This document shows positions 33,421-40,875 of a stretch of 52,291 nucleotides of DNA, in pieces. The translations under genes and the position numbers were made by a program. Each line of letters starts with the position of its first letter. The first letter of the stretch is position 1. The notes under the pieces were generated by a model. The model did not search any database and was not told the origin of the DNA. It worked only from the letters and a program-made list of their open reading frames with translations. The stretch is from IMG/VR virus record IMGVR_UViG_3300033571_020326, positions 1-52,291 of that record; one strand, given 5' to 3'. Source of the DNA: a virus.

Positions 33421-34074
33421 TTATTCGCCTTTGTATGTTTTTGTTCTGTTATTCTTTACCATGTTGTTATAATTTTCTGAAAATGCCAAATATTCAGTCT
33501 GATATCTTTCATGAGTTTCGTGCATATGCTTTTCTTTTTTGATCCTGTTTCTAAAAGCATTGAATGCAATTCTTGTAAAATAAGAAAATGGGTTGGTTCC
33601 TTTGTCATGACTATATTTTTTTGACATAAGTGCTTTAAACATTCGGATAACACCATCACCTACCATTTCTTCTCTATATGAATAGTTTATGAAATTGGAA
33701 GCATAGCTAAGTTTATGTGCAATCTTGCTAACCATATTAGCCAGTTCGTCGGTTAAGATTCCTGTCTGATAATACTTTAGAATTTGTTGATCAAACTCTT
33801 TGGGATCTACATAAAATTCTGTCTTGTTTGCTTTTTTTCCACGCTTCTTGGGTTCGTCGGGTTTTACTTCTTTTTTAGCTTCGACAATAACTTCATCAGG
33901 ATCGATTTCGTCTAGAACTTCAATATCATCATCTTCATCAATGATATCATCATCTTCCTCCACTTCATCAAAATCCAAGTCGATTCCTAATATTTCGGCT
34001 TCTTCTCTTGAATAGTTTATATTGTCTTTGTTAAGACTTGTTTTCTTACGATATTTCTTTTTCGGTGTAGTCAT
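33421..34074 (-). CDS. 55: Late-transcription sigma factor gp55
   Basis: Sigma-70-related factor that directs host RNA polymerase to late promoters (TATAAATA type in T4). 217 aa (T4 gp55 is 185). The first about 90 residues are an extra acidic stretch (FDEVEEDDDIIDEDDDIEVL) and a Lys-rich linker. The conserved part begins YVDPKEFDQQILKYYQTG, then NFINYSYREEMVGDGVIRMFKAL and KGTNPFSYFTRIAFNAFRNRIKKEK, a sigma region 2-like segment. The C terminus NNRTKTYKGE lacks the hydrophobic clamp-binding tip known in T4. Located next to gp47, as in T4 relatives. Confidence 0.85.
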   Translation of the reverse strand: MTTPKKKYRKKTSLNKDNINYSREEAEILGIDLDFDEVEEDDDIIDEDDDIEVLDEIDPDEVIVEAKKEVKPDEPKKRGKKANKTEFYVDPKEFDQQILKYYQTGILTDELANMVSKIAHKLSYASNFINYSYREEMVGDGVIRMFKALMSKKYSHDKGTNPFSYFTRIAFNAFRNRIKKEKHMHETHERYQTEYLAFSENYNNMVKNNRTKTYKGE

Positions 34075-35461
34075 ATTTTTCTAAATCATAAAGTTTTTTT
34101 CTCTCTGAGAGATGTATTCTACCATATTTTGTGTTATCTGCAACATCAAATATGTTAGCTATTTTTTTTGTAGGGTGTAAACGTAATGCTCTACCAATTG
34201 ATTGCATTATTTTTATCTTGGCTTTGCCAGCAGATGCAAAAATAATGTTATGGAGATTTGGTATATTAATACCAGTACTGAATATTTTTGAAATAGCTAT
34301 GATTATTACATCACTTCTTTCGTTCATTAATCTTCTTATCTTTTCCCTATCTTCTATTTCAGTAGAACCCTTGATGTAATATATAGGTCTTTCATCTGTG
34401 CAAAGTTTTTTAAGTTCAGCCTCAATTGATTCGCCGTGAGCTATTCTGTCCACCATTATCAATGTATTGTTTGCAAGTTTTAATGAGAGTTTAGATATGA
34501 TTTCGTTTCTTCTTGGATTATTGATCAGGTAATCGAGTTCGTTTTCATATGATGCAGTGGGGGAGCTGTAATCTATGAAGTTTGGAAGTGATAAATGCTT
34601 AACGTTTAATATCGTAATTTTAAAATTAGAAATATAATCTTGGTTTCTTAAAGTTAATGTTTTTTGTTCGTAGTTTATCGGACCAAGTTTTCCGATAATA
34701 TTCCATTGATCGATTAAAGATGTTGGAAGTGTTCCTGTAAAACCAAACTTATAAGGAGATTTTATAAATTTTAAAACTTTGTTTATCTCGTTTCCTTTTT
34801 TTAAGGAATGACACTCATCGACTAAAAGTATTTTAACATCTGCTAACAATGAAAGATCCGTTTTATCGCTCAGTAAGAGTTGTGTTCCTGCCACAATTAC
34901 TTTTGCGTCCGTATCGATCTTATTCTTACCAGACCATTTTGTTACTTTCTCTACTCCATATGATATAAAATCATTTGCAGTCTGTTCTACAAGTTGTATT
35001 GAGGGTACTGTAACCAATACAAGTGCCTCTGGGTCGTTTAAATTCTTGCGAAGACTCTCGATTAAACCTGCACAGATTAATGTTTTACCACCAGCGGTTG
35101 GAATTATGGTTACTCCTCTGCCTTGTTTTAAAGATGCTATTATAGATTGTTCCTGATAGTCTCTATAATTTAATGAAAGTGTTTTTAATTTTGGATTATC
35201 AAAACCACATGTAAATTCTTTTTTTAATTCACTAGTAATATTAAAATCATATCCATTTAACTGCACATAAGATATTATGTCTTTCAATAATCCAACTTCA
35301 AATTTTCCTTTTGGTGTTATAGCATATAATCTGCTAGGTATGAACTTTGCTTGTTTTCTATATGCGGGGTTTGCCATAGAAAATTGTTCTCTTATGATAT
35401 CTAAAGTAGAGATATCACAAGTTATCTGACCTTGTTGATTTTTTATATCAAAAGTAATCAT
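34046..35461 (-). CDS. uvsW: UvsW-type superfamily 2 helicase
   Basis: Branch-migration helicase that also clears R-loops late in infection. 471 aa (T4 UvsW is about 500-590). After an N-terminal about 110-residue substrate domain come LNYRDYQEQSI (Q-like motif), Walker A IIPTAGGKT (about 121-129), VTVPSIQLVEQ (Ia), LLVDECHSL (II, DECH), FGFTGTLPT (III), then RSDVIIIAISKIFSTGINIP (V) and QSIGRALRLHP (VI). All motifs are intact. Overlaps the gp55 gene by 29 nt and the uvsY stop by 1 nt. Confidence 0.9.
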   Translation of the reverse strand: MITFDIKNQQGQITCDISTLDIIREQFSMANPAYRKQAKFIPSRLYAITPKGKFEVGLLKDIISYVQLNGYDFNITSELKKEFTCGFDNPKLKTLSLNYRDYQEQSIIASLKQGRGVTIIPTAGGKTLICAGLIESLRKNLNDPEALVLVTVPSIQLVEQTANDFISYGVEKVTKWSGKNKIDTDAKVIVAGTQLLLSDKTDLSLLADVKILLVDECHSLKKGNEINKVLKFIKSPYKFGFTGTLPTSLIDQWNIIGKLGPINYEQKTLTLRNQDYISNFKITILNVKHLSLPNFIDYSSPTASYENELDYLINNPRRNEIISKLSLKLANNTLIMVDRIAHGESIEAELKKLCTDERPIYYIKGSTEIEDREKIRRLMNERSDVIIIAISKIFSTGINIPNLHNIIFASAGKAKIKIMQSIGRALRLHPTKKIANIFDVADNTKYGRIHLSERKKLYDLEKYDYTEKEIS

Positions 35462-35859
35462 TAGGTTGTTTCCATCTTTGTTATTTCAACAATGTTCTTC
35501 AGATCAAATGTCATTGATTTGAAAATTGTTTCTACCTTTTCAAGATATTCGATAAGAATTTCGCTTTCCATTATCTTTCCATCAACATCAAGCATTACTT
35601 CGGATGTTTCTATTTTTCTATCTATTTTGGTTTTTGGTACACCCGGTGGAATTCCATCTTTCTCAAAAACAGCCAACACACCTTCTCTTATACTTTTCTT
35701 TGAAAGCTTCAATTTGTTCAACTTACGTTTTTCATCAATCAATCTAGCAACCCATTTATGTTTAATGGCAGGTAGCATTAATTGCTTCTGCAACAGGTTT
35801 AATTCATCTAATTGAACATCCTGCATCAATTCTTTTTTGAATTCTGTTATTAAATCCAT
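35461..35859 (-). CDS. uvsY: Recombination mediator UvsY
   Basis: Loads UvsX onto SSB-covered DNA. 132 aa (T4 UvsY is 137). The N terminus FKKELMQDVQLDELNL is the family pattern (EELKKDV-x-ID in T4), followed by KHKWVARLIDEKRKLNKLKL, a Lys-rich helix, and a C-terminal coiled-coil region for oligomerisation (EYLEKVETIFKSMTFDLKNIVE). It is the first gene of the - strand recombination operon UvsY-UvsW-gp55-gp47. Confidence 0.85.
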   Translation of the reverse strand: MDLITEFKKELMQDVQLDELNLLQKQLMLPAIKHKWVARLIDEKRKLNKLKLSKKSIREGVLAVFEKDGIPPGVPKTKIDRKIETSEVMLDVDGKIMESEILIEYLEKVETIFKSMTFDLKNIVEITKMETT

Positions 35860-35874
35860 AAGTATGTAATAAGA

Positions 35875-35902
35875 ATTATAATATATGTTTAATAAATTTC
35901 AA
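35875..35902 (-). promoter_or_regulatory. Promoter of the uvsY operon (TTGAAA-N16-TATAAT) in divergent region
   Basis: On the - strand TTGAAA (35897-35902) and TATAAT (35875-35880) are 16 nt apart, with the ATG at 35859 15 nt beyond. The -10 lies in ATTATAAT (35875-35882), which is palindromic and reads TATAAT on the + strand too, 2 nt before the divergent gene's ATG. Confidence 0.6.
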
Positions 35903-36202
35903 GCTTTAATTAATAATATAATGGAAAATGTTAATGCTGCTGGATCTGGTGGAGCTTTTGGTACTCCACAACAAGCAGTTTACAATCCACCAGATAACAT
36001 CGATTCTGGAAATACATATGCTCCTAACGATAGTCGTAATATTTTCGGAGCATATAACACCACAAAGAAGGAAAGAAAACCTTCTAATGCTAAAAAGATG
36101 GGTAAAAAAATTGGTAAGGTTCGTAAAAACAAAGCTTCAACTGCTAAAATTTTTCCTAAAGTTATCAAAAGAACCTTTCCAGAAACCTTTTTAGGAAAAT
36201 GA
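35885..36202 (+). CDS. Hypothetical small basic protein, 105 aa
   Basis: Not recognised. Residues 1-20 form an amphipathic helix (FNKFQALINNIMENV), residues 20-60 are Gly/Asn/Pro-rich and probably disordered, and residues 61-105 are very basic (KKERKPSNAKKMGKKIGKVR), ending in PETFLGK. The layout suggests a nucleic-acid-binding or capsid-internal protein, without firm evidence. It overlaps the next gene by 4 nt (ATGA). An internal ATG at codon 13 is an alternative start. Confidence 0.6.
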   Translation: MFNKFQALINNIMENVNAAGSGGAFGTPQQAVYNPPDNIDSGNTYAPNDSRNIFGAYNTTKKERKPSNAKKMGKKIGKVRKNKASTAKIFPKVIKRTFPETFLGK

Positions 36203-36633
36203 CCGATATCGGACATTGGATTTTAGAAGAAAGTGTTGTGGTTTCAGAAAATACTTTTGGATTTATCTACGAAATAACAAATACAGTTACTGGTAAAAAG
36301 TATATCGGTAAGAAACAGTGTCAATCCCGTATAAAAAGAAAGCCTTTAAAGGGCAAAAAACGCAATAGAATTGATTACAAGGAATCGGATTGGAAAGAAT
36401 ATACTAGTTCATCTAATGATCTTAATAATGAAATAGAAAAATACGGCAAAGATAAGTTTATTTTTAAGATATTAAGAACCTGCGATTCAAAATGGGCACT
36501 GGCTTATTATGAAATAAAAGAACAGATAGATAGAGATGTGTTGTTTAAGGATGAGTACCATAACGGCATTATAAATTGCAGAATAGGAAAAGCACCCAAA
36601 GCAGAACTAGAAAAATACACTCAACATCACTAA
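36199..36633 (+). CDS. GIY-YIG-type nuclease (SegE-like)
   Basis: 144 aa. The motif GFIYEITN (residues 21-28) followed by KKYIGKKQ (about 35-42) is the variant GIY...YIG pair of phage SegE-like proteins, and the downstream basic stretch and EIEKYGKDKFIFKILR with a later Glu (EIKEQID) fit the catalytic core. The protein is only the nuclease domain plus a short tail, so a DNA-binding module is lacking. It could be a free-standing homing-type nuclease or a housekeeping nuclease conserved in T4-like phages. Confidence 0.8.
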   Translation: MTDIGHWILEESVVVSENTFGFIYEITNTVTGKKYIGKKQCQSRIKRKPLKGKKRNRIDYKESDWKEYTSSSNDLNNEIEKYGKDKFIFKILRTCDSKWALAYYEIKEQIDRDVLFKDEYHNGIINCRIGKAPKAELEKYTQHH

Positions 36634-36636
36634 ATA
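36629..36636 (+). promoter_or_regulatory. Late-type box ACTAAATA before the double zinc-ribbon gene
   Basis: ACTAAATA ends 6 nt before the ATG at 36643. The same spacing is seen at 45900-45907 and 47132-47139. Confidence 0.4.
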
Positions 36637-36642
36637 TATCAA

Positions 36643-37197
36643 ATGGCTGATACATCTTGCATATATTGTGGTTCTTCAACATACGGAAAACCATGTCTTT
36701 ATTCCCCAACTAACACCCATGTACACATGGATGAACCGGGAAAATGCATATATTGCGGATCGCCTTATCTTGGTTCTGGATGTTTATATAATCCTTATGG
36801 GAATGTTCATGTAAGAGGACCTGAATTCTTAAATGCAGCAGCAATAAAAACCGAAAAAGCATCAGTTTTAACTTATATTTTCAATGTTGCTAGTAAAATT
36901 TTAACAGAAAATACGTTATATAAATCACCTTTGGACAGAGTTTATAAGAGAGCAGCTTCAATAATTGCTTCTATAACCGAACCCTTACTTGAAACCTTTT
37001 CTTTACAAGAAACTCCAACTTATGGAAAGCTTTCAAAGCAAGAATTGATAAAAACTGTAGAATATAAACAAAAATTCTCAAGACAGTTGCATGAATTTTC
37101 TAAATTAGTATCAGAAGCATCCCTAGAATTACCACAAGAAATAGTTGAAAAGGCTTTGGTGGATGCTATAATGGATATTAATGTCCGAGAAAAATAA
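36643..37197 (+). CDS. Protein with two tandem CxxC zinc-ribbon repeats
   Basis: 184 aa, function unknown. Residues 6-28 (CIYCGSSTYGKPCLYSPTNT plus HVH) and residues 35-56 (CIYCGSPYLGSGCLYNPYGN plus VHV) are near-identical repeats, each with C-x2-C, a third Cys and a His, enough to bind zinc. The remainder is helical and includes a basic/hydrophobic stretch (about 75-115) and an acidic C terminus. It overlaps the next gene by 17 nt. Tandem minimal ribbons suggest nucleic-acid or protein binding. Confidence 0.75.
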   Translation: MADTSCIYCGSSTYGKPCLYSPTNTHVHMDEPGKCIYCGSPYLGSGCLYNPYGNVHVRGPEFLNAAAIKTEKASVLTYIFNVASKILTENTLYKSPLDRVYKRAASIIASITEPLLETFSLQETPTYGKLSKQELIKTVEYKQKFSRQLHEFSKLVSEASLELPQEIVEKALVDAIMDINVREK

Positions 37198-37663
37198 AAT
37201 TAAAGATTTCTTAATATATTATATCTCAGAAAGGATTATAATATTCCCATTATATGAATATTTGCCAGTTATAGCAAATAATATTATAAGAAATTTGAAT
37301 GAATGGGACTTGTTAGATGGGAAACTTATTACTCAGAGGGAAAAATATTTTAAATTTTTTTTAGAAAAAGAACTTGACACGATTCTAAACTTGTTTATAA
37401 TACTTTTTAAGGATCTGAACGTTAAAATATTAACAATATATAAAGATTCTAGTCTATCTGATGAATATTCTGAAGTATTTATAAATTATAAAAGCTTTAG
37501 TAATACAGTAAAGAACCTATATAAGAAGAAAACAAAGTATTTTATAGAATTAAAAGATGATAATTTATTATTTTTAAAAACAGAGGGAATTTATAAAGGT
37601 TTAAGAGTAGGAGTACCAAATGGTGATGATTTAGAATTTTTCATAAAGTACATTGACAAATAA
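37181..37663 (+). CDS. Hypothetical protein, 160 aa
   Basis: Not recognised. Rich in Ile, Leu, Lys and aromatic residues. The N-terminal half contains hydrophobic helical stretches (IIIFPLYEYLPVIANNII; DTILNLFIILFKDLNVKILTIY), while the C-terminal part has an EYSEVFINY and FIELKDDNLLFLKTEG pattern of short strands. It overlaps the zinc-ribbon gene by 17 nt. Its codon use is extremely AT-rich. A perfect-consensus sigma-70 promoter lies inside the gene at 37374-37401. Confidence 0.6.
   Translation: MSEKNKIKDFLIYYISERIIIFPLYEYLPVIANNIIRNLNEWDLLDGKLITQREKYFKFFLEKELDTILNLFIILFKDLNVKILTIYKDSSLSDEYSEVFINYKSFSNTVKNLYKKKTKYFIELKDDNLLFLKTEGIYKGLRVGVPNGDDLEFFIKYIDK
37374..37401 (+). promoter_or_regulatory. 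Consensus promoter inside the 160-aa gene (TTGACA-N16-TATAAT)
   Basis: Exact TTGACA (37374-37379) and exact TATAAT (37396-37401) with a 16-nt spacer. It sits within the coding sequence, about 300 nt before the next gene, which has a second identical promoter. It may be a chance match in AT-rich DNA, but both hexamers are perfect. Confidence 0.45.
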
Positions 37664-37680
37664 AAATACCATATTATAAT
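37653..37680 (+). promoter_or_regulatory. Consensus promoter of the 126-aa gene (TTGACA-N16-TATAAT)
   Basis: Exact TTGACA (37653-37658) and exact TATAAT (37675-37680), 16 nt apart, in the gap before the ATG at 37704 (23 nt downstream). A GGTAAATA box ending 7 nt before the ATG could add late expression. Confidence 0.75.
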
Positions 37681-37703
37681 TTTTTAAAGGTAAATAATAA
37701 AAG

Positions 37704-38084
37704 ATGAGTAAATTTTTAACAATTTTAAAAAGAGTAATTTCTGAAGAATTAGGAGATGACCAACAGGAAGCTATTTTAGGAAAACAAGAAGCACCAAACG
37801 CAGATAGCTCCGTTGCTCCTGTCGAAACATCGGATTCTTCTTCGGCTTTGCCAGACAAAGAAGATGTTAATGGTATAGATCTTATTAAATACAAAACACT
37901 TCTTAAATCTTTACAAGATTCTTTGGTTAAATCTGTTAAAAATGATAAAGATGAATACACTATATCGAAGTTAGATATAGATTCAAAAAATACCAGAGAA
38001 GAGCTTCAACCAATTGAAGATACTTTGATGGCATTCTTACATGACAAAGAAGTTCCAAGTAATTCTGATTGGTCTGATACATAA
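37704..38084 (+). CDS. Hypothetical acidic protein, 126 aa
   Basis: Not recognised. N-terminal FLTILKRVISEELG helix, a disordered Ser/Asp/Glu-rich stretch (about 20-52), a Lys-rich helix (LIKYKTLLKSLQDSLVKSVK) and an acidic C terminus. The design (amphipathic helix followed by flexible acidic linker) is similar to the 273-aa protein further downstream (LAENIIYTIEEG), and both may be head-internal or scaffolding-like. Driven by a strong consensus promoter. Confidence 0.65.
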   Translation: MSKFLTILKRVISEELGDDQQEAILGKQEAPNADSSVAPVETSDSSSALPDKEDVNGIDLIKYKTLLKSLQDSLVKSVKNDKDEYTISKLDIDSKNTREELQPIEDTLMAFLHDKEVPSNSDWSDT

Positions 38085-38088
38085 AAAC

Positions 38089-38116
38089 TTGCTTTAATAG
38101 ACAATTCTGCTAAAAT
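38089..38116 (+). promoter_or_regulatory. Promoter of the 87-aa gene (TTGCTT-N16-TAAAAT)
   Basis: TTGCTT (38089-38094) and TAAAAT (38111-38116) are 16 nt apart, and the ATG at 38124 is 7 nt beyond the -10 box, predicting a leaderless transcript. Confidence 0.6.
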
Positions 38117-38123
38117 ATAGAGT

Positions 38124-38387
38124 ATGAAAACATACTCTATTAAAAATCTAACAGAAGAACAACTTAGATTAGTTTTAGAATCTTTACTCGTAGCTTCTAC
38201 AGCACAAGTCAATGCTTCATGGTATGCAGAAGATTACGAAAAGATGTTTAACCTTGCTTCTGACATCAGAAAAGATAATTCCAATATTCTTTTAGAAAAC
38301 ACTTTCATCCTCAAGGATGATTTAGCTGATGGTTTTTCACAAAAACTTTTAGATTATTTCCCCGAAATTGAAGTAACTCCCTTTTAA
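38124..38387 (+). CDS. Hypothetical protein, 87 aa
   Basis: Not recognised. Short, helical and acidic (LTEEQLRLVLESLLVAST; DYEKMFNLASDIRKD; KLLDYFPEIEVTPF). It has its own promoter and lies 3 nt before the kinase-like gene, so they are probably co-transcribed. No membrane segment or metal motif. Confidence 0.65.
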   Translation: MKTYSIKNLTEEQLRLVLESLLVASTAQVNASWYAEDYEKMFNLASDIRKDNSNILLENTFILKDDLADGFSQKLLDYFPEIEVTPF

Positions 38388-38390
38388 CAT

Positions 38391-39032
38391 ATGAAAATAG
38401 CAATAACCGGAACACATTGTGTTGGCAAATCCACTCTTATTAAAGACTTTCTTAAGAAGTGGCCTAATTATATTACTCCTGAGAAGTCTTATAGAGACTT
38501 TATTAAAGAAAAGAATATCCCTCATTCCAAGGAGGGAACAGAAGAGAGTCAGCGTTTAATTCTTGATGCTCTTTTTGATCAATCACAAGAATATTCAAAA
38601 CATGATAATGTTATTTTTGATAGATGTGTATTGGACAACCTTGCATATTCATCATGGCTTAATTTAAATGAAAAGGTTTCTGATAAATTTTTAGATGAGA
38701 GCAGAATCATGGTTCGTGAAGCTCTAAAACTCATTGATGTTGTGTTTTTCATTCCTCTTACAAGAGTTTCTCCTATTGAATTAAAAGAAGATGAACTCAG
38801 GGATAATGATCCTACCTATCGTGAGGAAATTGATAACATTTTTAAAATTTTTGTTCATTCTTATAGACAAGGTGATGGAAGAGTATTTGCGGCTGACGAT
38901 GCTCCTCCAATCATTGAAATTTTTGGTAAGCCTCAAGAAAGAATTAAGATGCTTGAACTCTATCTAGACGAAGAAGGCAAGGCTTTTGGTGAGGAAAAGA
39001 GTTTAATTTCTGACATTTATACAGGTATTTAA
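38391..39032 (+). CDS. P-loop nucleoside-kinase-like ATPase (AAA_28/NadR type)
   Basis: 213 aa. Walker A GTHCVGKST (residues 7-15), then a lid/base region with VIFDRCVLDNLAYSSW (about 76-91), the D-R-x3-D-N motif typical of NadR-like and AAA_28 kinases, and VVFFIPL (about 119-125). The C-terminal segment IEIFGKPQERIKMLELYL resembles the base-binding end of these proteins. It would phosphorylate a nucleoside, nucleotide or cofactor, but the substrate cannot be read. Together with the gp1-like kinase it suggests active nucleotide salvage. Confidence 0.75.
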   Translation: MKIAITGTHCVGKSTLIKDFLKKWPNYITPEKSYRDFIKEKNIPHSKEGTEESQRLILDALFDQSQEYSKHDNVIFDRCVLDNLAYSSWLNLNEKVSDKFLDESRIMVREALKLIDVVFFIPLTRVSPIELKEDELRDNDPTYREEIDNIFKIFVHSYRQGDGRVFAADDAPPIIEIFGKPQERIKMLELYLDEEGKAFGEEKSLISDIYTGI

Positions 39033-39053
39033 GATAAATAAATTATATAATTT

Positions 39054-39875
39054 ATGAAATTTGATATTTTAGCCGAAAACATTATTTACACAATCGAAGA
39101 AGGACGCTTCAAAAAAGAAGAAAAATTCTCCAATATTGAAGTTAATGGTGAAGAACTCCAAAATCTTTTAAATTCTGGTGCTCTCGATTCACATTTAGAA
39201 AATCTCGCAAATAAAGCAAGATATTCAAATCTTTCAGCAGAACAACTCAAGCAGATTATATCTGAAATTACAGAAGAAATTAAAATATCACAACCTTCTT
39301 CATTTGAAGAATTAAAAGATTCTATTCAGACAGTAGCAGATTCTGTTTATTCTGACAAAGGTTCCAAACGCAAGACTTTAGTCGATAGACTTACCAAGTC
39401 TGTTGGAAATATCATTTTAAGTCCTTCACTTGGCGTTGTTTCACAGGGAGAAATTGTAAGAAAATCAGAAAATAAACCCGAATCAAACAACCTCAAGGCT
39501 CACGAAATCGAACTTATTAATTTCATCAATCAATCAGAGGAACCAACCACATACGAACAGGCAGTTGAACACATTGCTCATAATTTTGCTGTGGAAACTG
39601 AAGATGCAGAACAGATTGTTAAAAAAATAATGGCTAGTGGAGCTATTACAAGAGAAGGAGACTTCTTAGCGGTTAACGATGAATATGTTGCTTCAGAAGA
39701 AGACAAAGAACCTTCATCTGAAGAAGAAATAGAAAAGGCAATCAGAAAAGATAATCAAGATTACGAAGGCGATGAAGAAGAATACGAAAATCCTTTAAGT
39801 TTTGACAGAGAAGTAGATGATACTTACAGAAAAACAAGAGGTTCGGATTCGGATTATTACGACTCAAATTTATAA
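39054..39875 (+). CDS. Hypothetical acidic protein with winged-helix-like segment
   Basis: 273 aa, not recognised. Residues 145-205 (HEIELINFINQ...TYEQAVEHIAHNF...VKKIMASGAITREGDFLAV) look like a small winged helix: helix, turn, helix and a beta wing. The C-terminal about 60 residues are extremely acidic (EEDKEPSSEEEIEKA and DYEGDEEEYENP), which could mimic DNA or bind a basic partner. TATAAT lies 2 nt before the ATG without a clear -35 box. Confidence 0.65.
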   Translation: MKFDILAENIIYTIEEGRFKKEEKFSNIEVNGEELQNLLNSGALDSHLENLANKARYSNLSAEQLKQIISEITEEIKISQPSSFEELKDSIQTVADSVYSDKGSKRKTLVDRLTKSVGNIILSPSLGVVSQGEIVRKSENKPESNNLKAHEIELINFINQSEEPTTYEQAVEHIAHNFAVETEDAEQIVKKIMASGAITREGDFLAVNDEYVASEEDKEPSSEEEIEKAIRKDNQDYEGDEEEYENPLSFDREVDDTYRKTRGSDSDYYDSNL

Positions 39876-39881
39876 TTCCCA

Positions 39882-39910
39882 TTGACAAGGTGATATTCCC
39901 CCCTTATTAT
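39882..39910 (+). promoter_or_regulatory. Promoter of primase gene (TTGACA-N17-TATTAT)
   Basis: Exact TTGACA (39882-39887) and TATTAT (39905-39910), 17 nt apart, with the ATG at 39919 8 nt beyond. The G-rich AGGGGAG touching the ATG looks like a Shine-Dalgarno core, but it has no spacing to the start. CCCCT (39900-39904) and AGGGG (39912-39916) form a 5-bp stem across the -10 box. Confidence 0.7.
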
Positions 39911-39918
39911 TAGGGGAG

Positions 39919-40875
39919 ATGAATCAACTACCTTCTAATTATGTTTTAGAGAAGTTCTATACATATGCAGGGGCTCCTGAATTTAATAAATACAGTAAAA
40001 TTTATTCAGGATCATGCCCTATATGTAGGGAAGGAAAAAGTTGGTTAAAAAAGAAGAGGCTTTACTTCTATCCGACTACAAATAGCTTCTACTGCTTTAA
40101 TTGCTCAAAATCTTGGAGTGCATTGTCTTGGATAGTAGAGAATACAGGTCTTAGCAGAGAAGAAATAAAACTGGAAGCCTCTTCTGGAAATTTCTCAAAA
40201 GACATAACAAATGAAATTTCTTCAAAGAAGGCTGTTAAGCGTGAAGCAATGATTTTGCCTCATGATTCTATCAATATAAATGATATCCAACAGAGATATT
40301 TTTATGGCAGTAACAAATTTTTTCAGAAAGCATTGGAATATGTAGAAAAAAGAAAGTTAAACACTGCAATAAATAAAAATCCAGCTTATTACATAAGCCT
40401 TACGGACAACTTTCATGCTAATAGACTCTGTATTCCGTACTATGATACAGATAAAAAGATAGTATTTTACCAAACTCGTTCATTAGACGACACAGAACCT
40501 CGTTATCTTAATAAGATAGGATGTGATAAAACACTTTTTGGCATAGAAAGAATAGATCCTATGCTGGATTATATCTTTCTATTTGAAGGTCCAATCGATG
40601 CAATGATGGTTAAGAACGGCGTTGCCGTTGCAGGACTTACTTTGACAGAATCACAAGAGAAACAATTAGCCCAATTTCCATTTCACCAGAAGATATGGGT
40701 TTTAGACAACCTTAAAGTCGATAATGCTGCCAAAGAAACAGTTACCAAGATGATTCTGGAAGGAAAGAAGGTATTCAGATGGCTAGACAAGCCATACAAA
40801 GATTTCAATGAATGGGCTGTAGCGGAAGATTTAAATGAGATTGACTATAATATTATTATAGAAAATCTATATTAA
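39919..40875 (+). CDS. 61: DNA primase (T4 gp61-like)
   Basis: Makes RNA primers with the gp41 helicase. 318 aa (T4 gp61 is 342). N-terminal zinc-binding domain: CPIC (about 34-37) and CFNC (about 59-62) with surrounding aromatic residues. The Toprim-type domain has FLFEGPIDAMMV (about 221-232), with the catalytic Glu and D-x-M, and VLDN (about 266-269). The RNA polymerase core TRSLDDTEPRYLNK (about 188-201) is typical of bacterial-type primases. It stands apart from the helicase gene but has its own strong promoter. Confidence 0.9.
   Translation: MNQLPSNYVLEKFYTYAGAPEFNKYSKIYSGSCPICREGKSWLKKKRLYFYPTTNSFYCFNCSKSWSALSWIVENTGLSREEIKLEASSGNFSKDITNEISSKKAVKREAMILPHDSININDIQQRYFYGSNKFFQKALEYVEKRKLNTAINKNPAYYISLTDNFHANRLCIPYYDTDKKIVFYQTRSLDDTEPRYLNKIGCDKTLFGIERIDPMLDYIFLFEGPIDAMMVKNGVAVAGLTLTESQEKQLAQFPFHQKIWVLDNLKVDNAAKETVTKMILEGKKVFRWLDKPYKDFNEWAVAEDLNEIDYNIIIENLY

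Noticed and set aside
36199-36633. Homing intron or intein associated with the GIY-YIG gene
   Set aside because: The nuclease is free-standing and neither neighbour is interrupted.
39911-39918. Shine-Dalgarno-like AGGGGAG before the primase ATG
   Set aside because: It touches the start codon with almost no spacing, and the promoter just upstream predicts a 5' end within it.
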